This document shows positions 6,951-9,115 of a stretch of 9,115 nt of DNA, in pieces (the first letter of the stretch is position 1; every line of letters starts with the position of its first letter). Below the pieces are notes generated by a model. It was not told the DNA's origin and did not search any database. It saw nothing but the letters and a program-made list of their open reading frames with translations. Position numbers and translations under genes: made by a program. The DNA is from UBA1189 sp964570685 (GTDB lineage: Bacteria; Bacteroidota; Bacteroidia; Bacteroidales; Bacteroidaceae). Location: assembly GCA_964570685.1 (NCBI GenBank), contig CAZMZC010000086.1, positions 1 through 9,115 on the forward strand, read 5' to 3'.

Positions 6951-8054
6951 TCAATCTAATGAGCGTTTAGGATTGTTTTCGCCTTTTACCTCTTTGTATT
7001 TATCTTTCATTCCACTATATAAGGCATCTGCTGCATTTGCCAAATCAATAACGGTCTTAAGCATATCTTCATTTCCATCATAAAATGATATTTTGGAAAG
7101 TGCTTTTGTTATGTTCATTTTTGCCTCAACAACCGCTTGATAAAAAACATCTGCAGCTTCTAAACTTGTTTCATAAGCACTGTCTAAATCGTTCTTTGCT
7201 CGTAATAGTTGTATAGCTTCAGGTGAACTAAGAACCTTGTTAAGATTCTTCAAATCTGGATTTTGACTTCTAATAATTGGCTTGATTTTCTTCTTACGAC
7301 TACCTAGCAGCCAATACATAACTTCCTCTAAATTCTTTAATCTGTCACTTGGAACAGGATTGTCTGTATGCTGAGTTGTGTCAATGCCCAAGAATTTTTG
7401 AAAGCCTTCATATGATATTGCAGTATATACATGAGAAAAATAGACTCTGTTGTAGTATACATCATCAATTCTGAACTCTGTATCACGATCAGCTTGACGC
7501 AATACCATTAATCCTTGATATAGTTTTAATGTTATTTTATTAGAGTCACCTATTTGCTCCGCGATATCGCATAATTCGACTCCGTATTCGTTGTGAACTT
7601 GAGCAATATATTCTGCTTTAGGGTATGAATCCCATTTTACTGCACCATTAACATGCTTAAATCCAATATATCTCCATGCGTCTTCTCTTTTATTTAAGAC
7701 AATAATGGGTAATTCATTGGATAGATTCTCAACCAGTTTAGGAGTGATTTGCTCCTTGTATTTGTTCATCCCACCATTAAGTATGGCTGATGGTGATAAT
7801 ATAGCCTTTACGGCCGCTAAACGACGATTCCCTTCAACTACGATCTTTTTTCCTTCTTCAACAACAACATACATCGCTTCATTTTCAAAGAAACCATTAG
7901 CCAATATCGACATGACGATTTCATTGACAGCCATATTATCCCATAAGATATTCAGTATCTTGGTCTCATCAGATGTATGCTCAAATTCCACTAAACGTGG
8001 ATTTTTTACATCAAAATATAATTCTTGTGCTTTGCACTTTTCTATTTGTCCCAT
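6951..8054 (-). CDS. ParB-N/Srx-like domain protein
   Basis: This 367-residue protein begins with a ParB-N-like domain: LYFDVKNPRL (12-21) resembles the first conserved box, and VVEGNRRLAAVKAIL (72-86) the GxRR(x)A box that binds nucleotide in ParB/Srx-type domains. In true ParB a helix-turn-helix and a dimerisation domain follow. Here residues 100-230 contain helices that could be the middle domain, but I see no clear helix-turn-helix. The C-terminal 120 residues are helical, lysine-rich and end in a polar tail. There is no ParA next to it, so plasmid partitioning is unlikely. In this operon, between an adenine methyltransferase and a nuclease, it may act as a nucleotide-dependent clamp or switch linking site recognition to cutting. 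That role is inference. Its ATG lies two bases after the methyltransferase stop (TAA-TT-ATG). Confidence 0.65.
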   Translation of the reverse strand: MGQIEKCKAQELYFDVKNPRLVEFEHTSDETKILNILWDNMAVNEIVMSILANGFFENEAMYVVVEEGKKIVVEGNRRLAAVKAILSPSAILNGGMNKYKEQITPKLVENLSNELPIIVLNKREDAWRYIGFKHVNGAVKWDSYPKAEYIAQVHNEYGVELCDIAEQIGDSNKITLKLYQGLMVLRQADRDTEFRIDDVYYNRVYFSHVYTAISYEGFQKFLGIDTTQHTDNPVPSDRLKNLEEVMYWLLGSRKKKIKPIIRSQNPDLKNLNKVLSSPEAIQLLRAKNDLDSAYETSLEAADVFYQAVVEAKMNITKALSKISFYDGNEDMLKTVIDLANAADALYSGMKDKYKEVKGENNPKRSLD

Positions 8055-8056
8055 AA

Positions 8057-8944
8057 TTAATCATTAATTTTTATCAATGGTATGTTACGGCTTTTTCGTT
8101 TTATTTCTAATTGTTCAGGAAGAGTGAGTCCTTTTGAATGTGTCAACAATTCTGATCCCAGTTTTACTCCTTGCGCCGTATAGTTTAAGGAAAATTCGTA
8201 TAAGTCAAAATCTTTATACATATCACGTATTGCAGGGACATTATCATACGATAATATCCATTTGAAATTTGTAGTGCAAGATAAGAAATTTGCCAACTCC
8301 TGATGGTCTTTGTGATTATAAAAATCTAAATACAAAGATTTCCCCTTCACATAGTATGGAGGATCTAAATACAGCAACTTGTCGTCCCCCTTTATCTCAT
8401 TTAAAAATTGAATTGCGTCTTTGTTGGTAACAATAATTCTTTCAGATCTTTTTCCTATTTCAACAATTCTTTGCACTAAATCCTCCTTATTGAATCTACA
8501 ATCAATTTTATACTTGGCGGCAGCTTGTTTTTCTTCAGATTTCCCCCCTATCGGTCCTGCAGTAAGGATACCTGAACGATTTGTACGTGACAAGAAGAAT
8601 GTTGCAAACCCCAATTCAAAAGAGGGTTCTTTTGCATCATTGATTAAACTATGCATCAATTCCCATTCGTCCAAATCAACAGAGCAATTCATAATTTCAT
8701 CTATGAAACGTTTGTTTTCTTCAATCACATATTTCCAAAAAGAATATATGCAAACATTTGCATCGTTTATAAAAATGCGATTGACTTTGTCTTGCATAAG
8801 TAAGTTGATAGCTGTCCCCGCACCTCCTGCAAATGGCTCTGCATACGAAACATCCTCCATCCCATTAATCTTCATTAAATCAATAAAGAATGGCGTCATT
8901 AAAGATTTACCACCAGGGTAACGAAGAGGGGTACAACCTACCAT
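8057..8944 (-). CDS. Dam-type (D12 class) DNA adenine methyltransferase
   Basis: This 295-residue protein is a clear alpha-class N6-adenine DNA methyltransferase, transferring a methyl group from SAM to adenine in a short DNA site. It shows motif X LRYPGGKS (7-14), motif I AEPFAGGAGT (35-44) and motif IV LYLDPPYY (D194-P195-P196-Y197), with the recognition region lying between I and IV. The segment NRSGILTAGPIGG (122-134) is typical of this group, and its length is normal for Dam/DpnM-like enzymes. The target sequence cannot be read from the sequence; GATC is possible but unproven. The start is ATG 8944, with an in-frame TGA about 15 bases upstream and no earlier start between. It is the first gene of a three-gene operon with 2-bp and 1-bp gaps, so it is made first, as expected for a protective methyltransferase paired with a nuclease. 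It is AT-rich, unlike the GC-rich plus-strand operon. Confidence 0.9.
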   Translation of the reverse strand: MVGCTPLRYPGGKSLMTPFFIDLMKINGMEDVSYAEPFAGGAGTAINLLMQDKVNRIFINDANVCIYSFWKYVIEENKRFIDEIMNCSVDLDEWELMHSLINDAKEPSFELGFATFFLSRTNRSGILTAGPIGGKSEEKQAAAKYKIDCRFNKEDLVQRIVEIGKRSERIIVTNKDAIQFLNEIKGDDKLLYLDPPYYVKGKSLYLDFYNHKDHQELANFLSCTTNFKWILSYDNVPAIRDMYKDFDLYEFSLNYTAQGVKLGSELLTHSKGLTLPEQLEIKRKSRNIPLIKIND

Positions 8945-8970
8945 TTGAGGAGAATTTATTCAATTTTCAG

Positions 8971-8978
8971 CAAAGGTA
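8971..8978 (-). promoter_or_regulatory. -7 box for the minus-strand operon
   Basis: On the minus strand this reads TACCTTTG, the same -7 octamer as at 60-67. The predicted start of transcription is near 8965-8968, giving a leader of about 22 nt before the ATG at 8944. The nearest minus-strand TTTG upstream (9003-9006) is 24 bp away, longer than the usual 19-21, so the -33 element is uncertain. The location is right for driving the methyltransferase operon. Confidence 0.5.
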
Positions 8979-9020
8979 ATGATTTTTTTTAAAAGAATGA
9001 TACAAAACCGATATTAAGTA

Positions 9021-9028
9021 CAAATATA
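9021..9028 (-). promoter_or_regulatory. Second possible -7 box, minus strand
   Basis: On the minus strand this reads TATATTTG, which also fits TAnnTTTG. No convincing -33 element lies at the usual distance, and the AT-rich context makes chance matches likely. If used, it would give a longer leader of about 75 nt for the methyltransferase operon. I rank it below the box at 8971-8978. Confidence 0.25.
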
Positions 9029-9115
9029 AGAACTTTTTGAATAAGAAAGAGGATTCCTTCTGGCGCACCCGCAAAACCCTGTGTTTGTCTTCTTGTATAT
9101 TTTTCTTATGTCAGT

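Noticed and set aside
9040..9115. Search for a tRNA end, attachment site or a further gene at the right edge
   Set aside because: No tRNA-like fold, no repeat matching the left side of the window and no coding frame could be supported.

Overview
The window looks like an accessory defence (restriction-modification) region from a Bacteroidales chromosome or mobile element, of the Bacteroides/Prevotella/Parabacteroides type. The evidence is four candidate -7 boxes fitting the Bacteroidetes pattern TAnnTTTG (one with a TTG 20 bp upstream), no obvious Shine-Dalgarno sequences, AT-rich 7-bp repeats between genes, and protein families that are common there. No database search was possible. Family names come from motifs I can read.

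Region by region: (1) 37-280 holds a promoter, a cluster of overlapping ACAAAT/ATTTGT palindromes, and the first 56 codons of an AAA-type ATPase gene that stops soon after Walker A, so it is a remnant. (2) 281-491 has no gene, only small hairpins and 7-bp direct repeats. (3) 492-916 has a -7 box followed by about 320 nt that folds almost end to end into long stem-loops, then the start of the first large gene. I read it as a structured 5' leader RNA or a separate ncRNA. (4) 917-5942 is a two-gene, GC-rich operon. It encodes a methyltransferase-like 'M' protein with a SAM-site motif but no NPPY, then a 1337-residue protein ordered GIY-YIG-like nuclease, SF2 helicase, coiled coil, gamma-class adenine methyltransferase with NPPY, and a C-terminal probable target-recognition region. 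This order resembles single-chain Type ISP restriction enzymes, with a different nuclease at the front. (5) 5960-5998 is a strong hairpin between convergent genes. (6) 8944-6020, on the minus strand, is a tight three-gene operon: a Dam-type adenine methyltransferase, a ParB-N-like protein and a PD-(D/E)XK-like nuclease with a QxK variant. (7) 8945-9115 carries its upstream region.

Two points tie the window together. First, hand counts show GC falling abruptly at about 4800, inside the large gene: about 52-55% in the three 60-base rows before it, and 28% then 35% in the two rows after. The point lies between the SAM-binding motif I and the NPPY motif IV, so the catalytic and DNA-recognition end appears to have been replaced. 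Second, two different adenine-methylation/nuclease systems sit back to back, sharing one terminator. The inferred plan is that each system methylates its own site on host DNA and cuts unmodified incoming DNA. The structured leader may control expression of the first.
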